NCBI GenBank assembly: GCA_027943335.1
Contig: BSBK01000970.1
Coordinates: 1,649,001-1,713,000, forward strand
Direction: 5' to 3'
Source: Chamaecyparis obtusa
Lineage: Eukaryota > Streptophyta > Pinopsida > Cupressales > Cupressaceae
DNA length: 64,000 nucleotides
The position numbers and the translations under genes are program-made. The notes under the pieces are model-generated. The model was not told where the DNA came from, did not search any database, and was given only the letters and a program-made list of their open reading frames with translations. Positions 48,870 through 59,589 of this stretch are shown here, one piece after another (positions within the stretch are counted from its first letter, which is position 1; each line of letters starts with the position of its first letter).

Positions 48870-50290
48870 AGTTCCCTATATCCACTTATGATCATGGCTA
48901 TCCTAGAAAACCTTAGCAACTTATATACTCAGATGCGGGTTATCTAGCCTGAGAAACCCTTCATGGATATAGGCTACAATTAATTATCAATCCAGGGATG
49001 TGAACTTGAAATGGGCCTACATTGTATGTGCACCATGACCTCATCTAGGTTGTTGTCCTACTTAATGAAAATAATTGCAGTGAGTTAAAGTATAGGAAAC
49101 AATCAACTTGAAATGACAAAAATTAATAATGAAATGGTACATAAAAGCTAGGTATACCTAAGCATTCTAAAATGATACTAAAAGTATGTTGACCAAGAAA
49201 TTAGTTACTATTATAGGATGTTGTCCACAATAATCAAAACAACATACTAAAAATAGCTTAAATGCAACAAAAAAATTAATGGATAACTAATAGTGCATAA
49301 ACAAAGCTTGGAGATATGTTACCTCAAATGGGCCCCATAGGGTAACAATCTTAGATGAACAATGGAATTAAGTAAACTAAATCAGCAATTCATATATTCA
49401 TACATCTATATGTTACAAGTATGTTGTACTTAGTTGGAAAAAGATATAAAACATTAACCTTCTTCAAGTTTAGCTAAGACTCATATATATTCCTTGATCT
49501 AGTAACTCAACTTCTAACTACCTACCACTCCTTCCCCATGCCTAGGAAGAGATTTATTACTAATAAGGGAAAGCACTAACATTATAGACTTCTAAAAGGA
49601 CTGAAGTACTTAACCATTGAAAAGTATAACTGTTCCATTTGCCACAATATAACAAAATCAATAAATGGCATGTTGAAGGTGGTAAGACAATCACTAAAGA
49701 AGTCTTCAAGTAACTCAAATCCTCCAACTATCTAAGATAATTGGACTACCAATTTGACTCACTCTAAGTGGGTTCCACCAATGGATACAAGAACCCACAT
49801 AGTCTCAACTGCAAGAACTAGTTTAGTAGACCTTTTTGAAATGTTGCAAGACACGTTAGGATACAAAACATCAAACATAACACTAACTATTTAAATTCAT
49901 CACAATATACATGTAATTCCAAGCACACTTATGTGCATGCACACACACACAATTAACATCTATTTAACAAACATATCATAGTACTTTATATGTCTCTTTG
50001 GATAATAAAAAGAATCAAGTCATGATTAATTTTGCAGCATTTTAAACATTAAAGGCTTAACTACAATTTGATGAAAGATATATAATAAAAAAATTCAGGC
50101 TCATCAAGGAGCAAAGCAAGAAAATCGCTTGATTTTCACTAGATGGGGTCAATATATGTTCCTTCTCAACAATATTTAGTGAATATTCATACAATTCCAT
50201 TAGTAATAAAGTCCAATGAGTAGATGTAGCCTAAGGATTACTTCATCCATGTCAATGGTTTAAATCTAAGCCATGCAGGACCTCGAGACA
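48870..50290. other. Probable Gypsy LTR/flank; no gene recognised
   Basis: No protein-like frame. By position behind the Gypsy PBS, the left part should be the 5' LTR of the minus-strand element, but this is inferred from location only. A short CA-rich run is at 49938-49951. Confidence 0.35.
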
Positions 50291-50299
50291 AGATAGAGT

Positions 50300-52569
50300 T
50301 ATGGAGGAAATGCAAACGTTTCTTACTATAGATTTCCTCAAGGTCAAGAAAAGATTGGAAAATTTAGAGAACAAGAGATAATTCAAGTCAAAGGAACTTT
50401 GCACTGGATCTCTATTAAAAATAAGGAAAAAGATTCTAAAATAAGAAAGCTAGCAGTGGATCTCTAGGGGCAAGTATTGAAAGAAGCTTCAAAATTGGAG
50501 TAGGGCCAAAGAGCCAAATTGCAAACAAAGGTTGTCAAAGTTCAAGCCTAGGTTGAAACATTAAAAAAGAAAAAGAATATCACTAACCAAAAGTTGCAAG
50601 AGAGAATAAGGATAGGGTCACATGGAACAAGGCTTCCTAAAAAATAGAGTTGGAGCTTCTTTCTATTTTTTAAGAATATTTTAAAGGTAGTGGTCTCATG
50701 AATTTTGTAGTCTAGTTAAGTTTAAAGTTTTAAAATTTGACATTTAAGGAAGCTTGTGATTGTGCATTAAAAAAATAAGTAGAAAACCCATTTGCCCACC
50801 AAAATCAATTTTTGGGAAAATTGTTAAATTAAATATTTGACAAATGGCAAAAAAACATTCATAAAACATTCCTAAGATCGTGGGGCAATTTCTAACCCCA
50901 CCCCTTTTCCACCCACTTGCTAAAAAGTAGGAGCTCCTATTTTGAAGGAGAAGATTCCAAATAATCCCATAGCCAAACAAAAGAATTTCATGAGACCACC
51001 CTCTTCCTCAAAAATAGAGCTTATGGCCCCCTCATGGGACCCCTGCCTAAGTGAACTAACCCAAGTTTATAAGAGTCTTTCAAAGTCCAAGGATTGGCAA
51101 GATCAATTATGCGAAGAAATACAAGCCAAAAATCAAATGACTCAAAGCTCCCAAAATTCAAATTTCCTTCTGATGCTATAGCAAGAGTGTATTTCATTCT
51201 AGGGACACATCAAGGAATCAACCTCTAATTTGAAGTTGACACTCAGATTAAATTCAAATTCTAAATCCTTGAGTGTCAAGGTGAGCATGGCACTTGATCA
51301 CACTCTCTCTTTTATTGCACACTATTTTGTTGACTCACAATTGTTGGAGTACAAAAATTATACAATTCTTTATATGAGGCCCTAGATCTAGCTAGTGTTG
51401 AAAATAGGAGACATGAATAATAAAGGTCATTGAATTTCTTAGCTACAACAAGAATAGCTTAAAGTCTATGACTAATTTGGATGCCCTAGACTAGATAGTG
51501 AAATAATTTAAGGGAGAGATTGATCAACTAGTCCACTTATGACTACCCTATCCTTTGCTAGCATATAGTACATTGCTCTTAGAAAGTCAAAACCAAGAGT
51601 TACTTGAGAACAACCAAAAATATCAAAGTATCTTCAAGGGTATGAGCCAAGTGCCAATATTCAATATGGGGAGACAATCCTTTAGCATTTGGTGTAGCTC
51701 GAGTTCCAAATAAGGAAAATTTTCTCCTTTGAGGAGATTATTGATCTTGACAAAGTTTTTACAGCCCTAAAGAAGAAATCACAACCTTTTGAGACTGAGT
51801 GGGCATCCCTTCAACTCACCCTCTAGAAGTTACAGTTTTAAGGTTCTAGTTCTATTGAGCTCACTTTTGTCTTTTTGAGTTTCAATGTGCAACTAGAGAT
51901 TTTGAGTTCAATCTCTATAAACAAAGGTCCCCTATGAGTTGCCAATTTTGTAGAGAAGTTATACATTTTGTGTTTTCATGTTTAAGGCATGATAGAAACA
52001 ATTGCAATATTTTGGCTAAGTGGGAGCCCTCATTTGAAGTGGCCTTGATATTTTTATTTTTGACTAATGTATGATTCCTCTTAGAAGAAGGACACGTGGT
52101 AGCTTGGAATATCTTTTCTCCATATGAAATGCTTGGTTTCCTTTCATGCAATGCCAATGAGACATGTGGCATCCTACTACATGACTAGTAAAAGTCAGAG
52201 TTGTACAAGCTTTTGAGGGAGGTTCGTTCCATATTATGACACTTTTCACATGAGTACATATTTTGGGACCCTATTAGAAAGGATACATGATATTGTTGCA
52301 CTATTAGCCAAAGAGTTAAAGGAACCAACAAGTGGGACCACTGCAAGAAGAATCACAACAAGATGTGTGGCAACATAATGCTATTTGGGAGTGAGGGAGG
52401 TTCTAACAACTTTTTTGGGTTGTGCAATTTATTCTTTTTTCCATGACCTCAACTCAAAGCATGCCACCATCAAGGGAGAAGTGACCAATAATTCCATTGG
52501 CAATAAAAGTCACATGTGCAACATTTTTGTCTGCATACCTGAGATGAGCCCCACAAAAGTTTAGTTGCA

Positions 52570-52570
<1 letters not shown>
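50300..52570 (+). pseudogene. Decayed plus-strand coding relic, unknown family
   Basis: Translating the plus strand gives many protein-like pieces broken by stops and a few frame changes: DFLKVKKRLENLENKR, a 79-codon open piece at 50942-51181 (PSWDPCLSELTQVYKSLS), KVSMALDHTLSFIAHYF, EEIIDLDKVFTALKKKSQPF, LLAKELKEPTSG and GEVTNNSIGNKSHMCNIFV. The first part is lysine/glutamate/leucine-rich and may have formed coiled coils. No catalytic motif is seen. It lies next to a Gypsy relic on the opposite strand. I cannot name a family; a transposon-encoded structural protein is a guess. Confidence 0.35.
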
Positions 52571-53518
<948 letters not shown>

Positions 53519-54464
53519 ACCACAAAAAATTGCTAGGTGTATTTTTACTTTTTAAGTTTCTTAGTAAAATTTTAGCACTACAATCAAAATCAATTCCATG
53601 GTCATAGACTTGAATTGTAGAAGCAAATAATATCATCTAGAAACTTTTTAGTTGAATATACACCATCTTACACACTAGTCAATACATAATAGGGAAAAAA
53701 ATCATAGGTTCCAAACATAATAGTAAAGGACAAAGATATACAATTTTCACCATTACATCCCTACTAACAATCAAAGCAAACACAAAGATCAAAAGGTTCT
53801 TAGTTTGTTGGTAAAGTTGAATGGTTCCTGAATAAGCCCACTAAAGATCAAGTCTTGATGAGTGTAAAGTCCTAACACCATAAGGGATGAGATCAAGATC
53901 ATGCCTTGAGTAACTTTGATGGAATACCTTCAATCCTTAGCTCTCTATCATGAAAGATTCATCCTAAAACTCATGCTCCCACATTGAATAACAAAACAAT
54001 GTGATAAACGATAAAAATCTTCCATCAAAAAAGAATTAATGTGAAAAAGAATTTAAGAACACAAAACTAAAATCTAAATTCCAAAAGTTATAACAGAACC
54101 TTCAACGTAGGAGGGGAAGGTTTAAGTAATTAGGCACACCTAGACTACTTTGACTTAAGAAGTTCAAAGTTCTCTTTCATATTATCTACTAATATTCCAA
54201 CTCTTAAAAGACCATTAAACACAATCTCTAAACCCCATTGGTTGTCCACCACATCCCACCTACAAATGTCCCAAATATTGCCAACTTTCCAGGTCGTGTT
54301 GGACTTATTAAAATATAGCTAGAAATATGGTGAGGAGAAGTTTATTAGAAAGCCTTGAGTAGGGACCACTCACTCTCTTGAACCTTGGTTGCAACACCTA
54401 AAATTGTTTTTGCTTTCATCATTATTCACTTCACGAGAACACTCTTCTGGAGCCTTTCCTTCTC
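53519..54464. other. Upstream region of the PSK gene
   Basis: No other gene is seen. Frames are short. The region presumably holds promoter elements of the PSK gene, but I can point confidently only to the TATA box at 54465. Confidence 0.4.
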
Positions 54465-54473
54465 TATATAAAT
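54465..54473 (+). promoter_or_regulatory. TATA box of the PSK gene
   Basis: TATATAAAT lies in a pyrimidine-rich context (CTTTCCTTCTCTATATAAAT), 117 bp before the start codon. A TATA box in plants sits about 30 bp before the transcription start, which puts the start near 54495-54505 and the 5' leader at about 90 nt. Confidence 0.75.
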
Positions 54474-54589
54474 GCACCACCACCAGGAATATCTTCATAA
54501 ACAACAAACCAAAGAGACATCCATACAGCTTCTCTGCATAACTGTTTTTTTCCTCTCAATTGGGAATATAGAGATAACAGAGCTTTTCA

Positions 54590-55214
54590 ATGGCGAATAT
54601 CAATGGAAGAAGCCCCTACAACCATCTCATCTTATGTGCCATTTTTCTTCTTGTACTGACTGCTGCAATGGCAACAAGGCCACTTAAAACAGGTCTGTCT
54701 GTAATTACTAATATGACTGTGTACTCATATTCCCTAGCATTTCCTGACCAAAATAATTACTTGTTTTCAGGATCTGCTCAAACCAGCACAGAAGACAGCT
54801 CGCAGGGTATTTTTCAACGGGGTGTAAGATTCACAACCTTGTCTAACACAAAAAATTCAATTGAATTGTTCATCTATTGGGGTAGTTCCTCATATGATTT
54901 TTTGTGTAGTGAGATGTGGGTATATAATTATTCATGTAAAAATGATTTTTTGAATTGTGGGTATCTCAACTTTTTAGATTTGGTATTGTGGGTCTGTGAG
55001 TTTTTGTGAAGTATTGAATTGTATGTGTTTTTTGAGTAGAGTTGTGGGTATATGCTCATGTTTGTTGCAGGCTCTTAAATCTGACCAGTTAGAGGAGAGT
55101 GCAGAGGAATTTCAATTAAGCTGTGAAGGTCTAGAAGAAGAAGAATGTCTGAACCGTAGAGCCCTGGCTGCTCACACTGACTACATCTATACACAGCACC
55201 ACAATCATCCATAA
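54590..55214 (+). CDS. Phytosulfokine (PSK) precursor, spliced
   Basis: Encodes the secreted precursor of phytosulfokine, a sulfated pentapeptide that promotes cell growth and proliferation through the plasma-membrane receptor kinases PSKR. The start at 54590 gives MANINGRSPYNHLILCAIFL, a signal peptide with a hydrophobic core and a likely cut after ...LTAAMA. The terminal exon (55071-55214) reads SCEGLEEEECLNRR and then AHTDYIYTQHHNHP, with the YIYTQ hormone at 55182-55196. Asp before the first Tyr is the known tyrosylprotein-sulfotransferase signal; the paired Cys and the acidic run are family marks. The preceding exon ends at 54823, where a GTAAGA donor leaves phase 0; TTTGTTGCAG at 55061-55070 is the acceptor, so the 247-nt intron is secure. 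A further 78-nt GT...AG segment (54693-54770) is in frame. Spliced out, the protein is 99 residues; retained, 125. The shorter form looks more PSK-like. All parts are intact, so this is probably an active gene. Confidence 0.92.
54693..54770 (+). other. Probable first intron of the PSK gene, 78 nt and in frame
   Basis: It begins GTCTGT after ACAG and ends TTACTTGTTTTCAG, with branch-point-like TACTAAT and CTGAC inside. Its length is a multiple of 3 and it has no stop, so retention adds 26 residues without breaking the frame. The encoded residues (YSYSLAFPDQNNYLF and others) do not look like PSK precursor sequence, favouring an intron. Confidence 0.6.
54824..55070 (+). other. Intron before the hormone-encoding exon of the PSK gene
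   Basis: Donor GTAAGAT at 54824 and acceptor TTTGTTGCAG ending at 55070. The intron is T-rich with stop codons in the reading frame and joins ...QRG to ALKSDQ in phase 0. An earlier GT at 54807 would shift the frame onto a stop, so 54824 is chosen. Confidence 0.85.
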
Positions 55215-55391
55215 AATTAGCTGTTATAGTTATAGTTAAGCTCTGCTCTGTAATATCTAATCAACATGTCTTCAAGGCATGTTATGTATACTCCTTTTAG
55301 CAAGTGCTTTTCATGTGAGCATTGTATTACTATTCTCACCTACCCCACTTACAACCTCTTATAAACTCATTAAAATGACCAACTAAATAGA

Positions 55392-55397
55392 AATAAA
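55392..55397 (+). terminator. Candidate polyadenylation signal of the PSK gene
   Basis: AATAAA lies 178 bp after the stop codon, within 'atagaaataaataatatata'. It is the first perfect AATAAA after the stop. Plant signals are loose, so other near-matches could serve instead. Confidence 0.45.
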
Positions 55398-55399
55398 TA

Positions 55400-56160
55400 A
55401 TATATATAGTTTTAGTATTATCATTGAGCTCTGTACTTGTACATCTCATGAAAAAGGCTTGAGCCTATGGAAGCTTCCTGGAAGGCTGTTATTCTTGTGT
55501 GTTTGTAATTACTATACTCACATACCCACTTCCATCCTTTAATATTAAAATAAATAGTTATATGTATTTCTATGTTATGTTTCTGTTTTCTATATGAGGA
55601 GTCCCTATAGTGCTCTTGCTTCTGTCTCATGTACACAGACACTTATGATGAATACCATTATTTTACAATGGACAGCTCAAGATCTGATGCTCTGTCTTTT
55701 CTTATTGTTTATTTGGTTTCCCATGAGAAGGCAGCTTGTGGGGAAGCCACCCACTAGCTTCAGGCCTATACTAGAGGAGGACAAGACATGTATAAAGTTG
55801 TATGTTTTATATACTCATTTATTTGGAGATGGCCACAATAATTTAAACTTCAAGTGGACTAGGTTAGTGCCCTTGCTAGATGTGCATGTTAAATCAGAAT
55901 CTCTTTCTCAGACAAAGTGATGTTGCCATGCTGGCTGAGCTCTTTAAAATCTTCACAATACCATATTTATATAGGAAAAATATGCTAAACAAAGTATACA
56001 ATTGTCATAGCCCATGATATTTCTATTTGAAGAATAAAATATTTTACCCAACTCTGTCAAAGCTTGTCCTTGAAGTGTAGGAGGTGATCCTTGGAATGGG
56101 CTAAAGATGATATGGATTTTCCATGATTGTTTAGATGCTCTGTAACCTTGTTCCTTCAAA
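55400..56160. other. No gene recognised
   Basis: Short frames only. A 108-codon frame at 55594-55920 has no recognisable domain, and its start lies in AT-rich spacer. Confidence 0.4.
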
Positions 56161-56161
56161 A

Positions 56162-56246
56162 TGGGGAACCTTGCATTTTAAGTGCTGTTCATCACAGTGG
56201 GGAATCTTGCATTTTAAGTGCTCTCCATCACAGTGGGGAATCTTAT
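56162..56246. repeat. 36-bp minisatellite, 2.3 copies
   Basis: Units beginning TGGGGAA(C/T)CTTGCATTTT start at 56162, 56198 and 56234 (partial). The first two differ at very few positions. Both strands are open across it, giving repeated peptide frames (for example CKIPHCD on the minus strand), but this is a product of the repeat length being divisible by 3. Confidence 0.9.
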
Positions 56247-56455
56247 CATGGATGCATCTAGTCATGTCTGGACACCTTTTGTTTTCTTCCAAGAAGCAGT
56301 CATTTTTCCCCCTTATACTATGTGCTAGGATATTGAACGTCACCAAGTCAATTATTTTAAGAAAGCTTTTCACATTGTAGTTGAACTTAAGGTAATATTT
56401 GATTGGAATTTTTAAGATTGATTTGGATAACAGTTGGTTTTAAATATATTGATAT

Positions 56456-56775
56456 AATACAAATATATTACATGAAAGAAGGCATTCAGCAGGCTGTTTA
56501 GAAACTATAACATTACAAACATTCTAAAATCAAATAAACAATTTTAAATTGGTTGTTGAATGGCTTCTGATTTGGTTTGCAAGAAGTATATTAAGAGATG
56601 AAATAATACAAATATATTACATAAAAGAAGAAGGCAATTAACAGACTGTTTAGAAAATTTATGACACTATAATACTACAAACTGTCTAAAATCAACTAAG
56701 AACGGTTAAATTGTTAATTTAGATAGTGGTTGAATAGCTTCTAATTGGTTTATACAAAGTATATTAACAGATTGA
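56456..56775. repeat. Tandem duplication of about 150-165 bp
   Basis: Two diverged copies share 'aatacaaatatattaca(t)', 'ctgtttagaaa', 'ctacaaac', 'tctaaaatcaa' and 'ggttgttgaatggcttct' (second copy 'gtggttgaatagcttct') in the same order. The boundary is near 56605. Confidence 0.75.
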
Positions 56776-56781
56776 GTTCTA

Positions 56782-56859
56782 TTAAAATTATTGATTCCAT
56801 ATTATCAAGATAGATCACTCTTAAAATTATTGATTCCATATTATCAAGATAGATCACTC
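56782..56859. repeat. 39-bp perfect tandem repeat
   Basis: TTAAAATTATTGATTCCATA plus 19 more bases occurs at 56782-56820 and again at 56821-56859 without difference. It is a recent duplication. Confidence 0.93.
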
Positions 56860-57430
56860 TGATGTCCAATAGAATGACTAATCAGTGGAGTCTCATAAAT
56901 TTTATCTACAAATGTAATACACCAACACAATTTGATTTTGATTAAAACTTATATTCCACACAAATTTAATAAAATATATACCCCACTACTTGAATCTTTA
57001 ATCCAATTGTTACTGTCTTAAAAAAAACATATATTAAAGAAGGTGAATAGCAAATAAGTGTCTTAACACTACAAACAGACAGAACCAACCCAAAAAAATT
57101 TGTTAAATTAGAAACACTGTTTTTCCCCTTGGAAAAATGCATTGTATAATGAAAAAGAAAAATTACGATAGAATGTTCTTTCAAGATAAGAATTTCAAAA
57201 GAGAAGAAAAAGATTAAGAGCAGGTGTCACAAGGCATTTCAATAGGAAGCAAATCAACATAACACATTAGAGTGGTTTATGTTTCATTAATGAAATTGTT
57301 TGGTTTACAAAAAATACGTTAGGAAATTAAGTTCTATTAAATTTATTAGCTCCATATTATGAAGGATTAAGATATACTATATTTATTAGTTTAATATTAT
57401 GAAAATTATATTAATATGAGCTAAAGGGTC
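56860..57430. other. Repeat-rich AT spacer
   Basis: It contains a segment at about 56940-57005 ('attaaaacttatattccacacaaatttaat...taccccactact') that recurs twice in altered form at 57975-58030 and 58040-58100. No gene. Confidence 0.45.
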
Positions 57431-57440
57431 TCTATAAATA
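57431..57440 (+). promoter_or_regulatory. TATA-like motif before the 5S-like region
   Basis: CTATAAATAG stands about 85 bp before the first 5S-rRNA-like segment. It fits a pol II TATA box such as one in an LTR or TRIM element; no transcript is known. Confidence 0.3.
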
Positions 57441-57507
57441 GTTCATAAGGCACAACACTTGTTAAAGGTTTTGCAAATGGGATAACAAGCTAAGTGAACT
57501 TATCTTA

Positions 57508-57560
57508 GGGGAAACTCAATAGTTAAGTACACTTGAGTTGGAAAAGTACTCGAAGGACGT
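57508..57560 (+). repeat. 5S rRNA-like segment, first
   Basis: 'gaaactcaatagttaagtacacttgag...aaaagtact' lines up without gaps with the middle of plant 5S rRNA ('gaactccgcagttaagcgtgcttggg...gtagtact'), about 26 of 40 positions by eye, including the internal-promoter box A region. It is too diverged to be a working 5S gene. Confidence 0.35.
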
Positions 57561-57753
57561 GGCTAAGCTCCCTACAAAATGCACCATTGACCAAATTTCA
57601 AAAACCAGAAAACACAACAGATTTTCACGAAATTTTCAGCATCTGTTCTTCATGATCTGCATATTTTGTGGTCGAAAACCACAAAAAAATCACTGTGTTT
57701 TCGCGAATCTGAAAAAAAAAAGTTTGACATTTTTTTGTCTTTGTTGAGTTTTG

Positions 57754-57820
57754 TAGGGCGCTTAGCCCGTGTCGTACTGGAATGGGTAACCTCCTAGGAA
57801 GGTCCAATGTTTCACCTAGA
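57754..57820 (+). repeat. 5S rRNA-like segment, second (box C part)
   Basis: 'gcgcttagcccg' and 'gtactggaatgggtaacctcctaggaaggtcc' closely match the 3' half of plant 5S rRNA ('gtactgggatgggtgacctcctgggaagtcc'), including the box C region, with about 5 changes in 31 positions. With the first segment 200 bp upstream and a TATA box before it, the arrangement recalls Cassandra TRIM LTRs or a 5S-derived SINE. Confidence 0.5.
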
Positions 57821-57859
57821 TGCAATGAGTGCTAAGTGCAACATTCACTCTCATAAGAG

Positions 57860-58310
57860 ATGAGTTTGTGTGAATTTCTACTCATGAATTTGACTCAAAA
57901 ACTACACTCTTAAATTCCGAAAGCAATGTCATAGTAATCTGAATTACAAATTTACGTAACTCAATATAAATTGATATTGAATAAAACTCTTATTCTATAC
58001 AAAATTAGTAAAATAGATACCCACTACTTCAATCTATTTAATATTGATCAAGACCCGTATACCACACAAATTTAACAAAATAAATACCCCACCACTACAA
58101 TTTTTAACCCACCCGGCTTCCATCTTTGAAAAAACATACCAAAATATATTAAAAATAGAAAGATTAAAATCTTCACAAGGGACATTAAAGAAGGCTTACT
58201 GATACATATGATAAAATATTAAATGCATTCCTGTCAAAAGACAATGGCTTTATTATATAAAGTAAGAAATCTGGTTTCATTTTCTGAGCATAAATTTAAG
58301 GAACGTACAG
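57860..58310. other. Repeat-rich AT spacer
   Basis: Contains two altered copies of the segment seen at 56940 (57975-58030, 58040-58100). No gene is recognised. Confidence 0.4.
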
Positions 58311-58329
58311 AGCCCGCAAAATGTGTGTG

Positions 58330-58460
58330 GTTCGTAGCCCTCACGACACTGGCACCATGTTGACTAATATCTTCGGATATGGTGATGACATTATCTTATT
58401 TGGACCACACTTTCATGGTAGAAACTTAGGTTTGAATAATGTTTTTTTTAATTTTACTTA
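58330..58460 (+). pseudogene. Possible reverse-transcriptase motif C relic
   Basis: A short frame reads MLTNIFGYGDDIILFGPHF. 'YGDDIIL' resembles the (Y/F)ADD box of non-LTR reverse transcriptases (Y-x-D-D with hydrophobic flanks). The downstream 'HGRNLGLNNVFFNF' fits the helix that follows this box. Upstream and downstream frames decay at once, so this is at most a LINE fragment. Confidence 0.3.
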
Positions 58461-58469
58461 ATTTTATTG

Positions 58470-59580
58470 TGAGGAATGCAATGACTTACCATTGGCTTTT
58501 CATGCTTTGTTCTCTTGAATGGACGATTCCATGGTGAAAAGCTATTCTTGTGGTCAAGCACTAAGGAGAAAAAGTTTAAAATTGGTCCTATTTCTTGAGA
58601 ATCACATCATTTCTTTAATCATAGTTTCCTGATAAAAGATGGCATCTTGAATTTTTGTTTGGAAAGGCCAAAAAAAACAAATTATTAAATAGAGATTGTA
58701 ATAAATTTATGTGTTCTTGTGGAAAGGTAAATCATTTGTTGGGAATTAAGATGTTTGCACTTTTGCAAATTTTTAATATTGTTATATGGAACTATTATAG
58801 TTAACATTATATATCTTAAGTTCTTAAGTGTATATGGGATTTTGTTGATTTTTTTCATTGTTTTCATCTATGATTTAAGTGTTTATAGCTATATTTATAA
58901 CTTCTAGATGTTGAAGACGAATGTTGTGGGATTTTTTATGCATGCAAGAGTCAAAAAGTGGTCATATCAAAGTGTCATCCAAAACATATTCCCTTTTGCC
59001 CCATTACCCGTTCATTTTGACAACCAAAAAAATTGCAGAACTAATCTAATTACTAACTTTTTACTAGAAAATGGGCACTATTGACCCACTACATGATTTC
59101 TTAGTGGGCTTTTAATTGGCAAAGATCCAATGAACGGTAATTAGAACATAGGCTTTTGCACTTCCCCTAATTGTTTAATTATCTATCTTTTGTGTTTAAA
59201 ATTGTTTATTTTGGAAATGAGTCATCTCACTTTGAATTGGCACTTCATGTGCTACATGTTGGATATCTTAAATGGAATATCTTGAGGAGACATAGGACCA
59301 ACCTATTTGTGTGGGATTCTATGGTCTTATGATGTGTAAGTGAGTACAATCAAGGGTGTTACATTGAAATCTTATCACACAATATGACACATGTCACAAG
59401 CATCTTTTGAGAAGAGTATGGAGTCTAAAATAGATCACATATTTTAGAAAATGAGTTATGTTTAATGATGGCATGTGACAAGTATAAGAAATCTTCTATT
59501 GATGGTGGATTTGATTCTACATAATTTGCGAATTGGATTTTGCAATCCAATTTGGGGCGCTACATTTGTGGGTGGTATTT
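58470..59580. other. No gene recognised
   Basis: AT-rich spacer with short frames. Confidence 0.4.
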
Positions 59581-59589
59581 GCTCATAGT

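Noticed and set aside
54590..55009. 139-codon uninterrupted frame as the gene product
   Set aside because: The frame after 54823 is intronic (GTAAGA donor, T-rich) and lacks the hormone; the spliced product reaches the YIYTQ exon.
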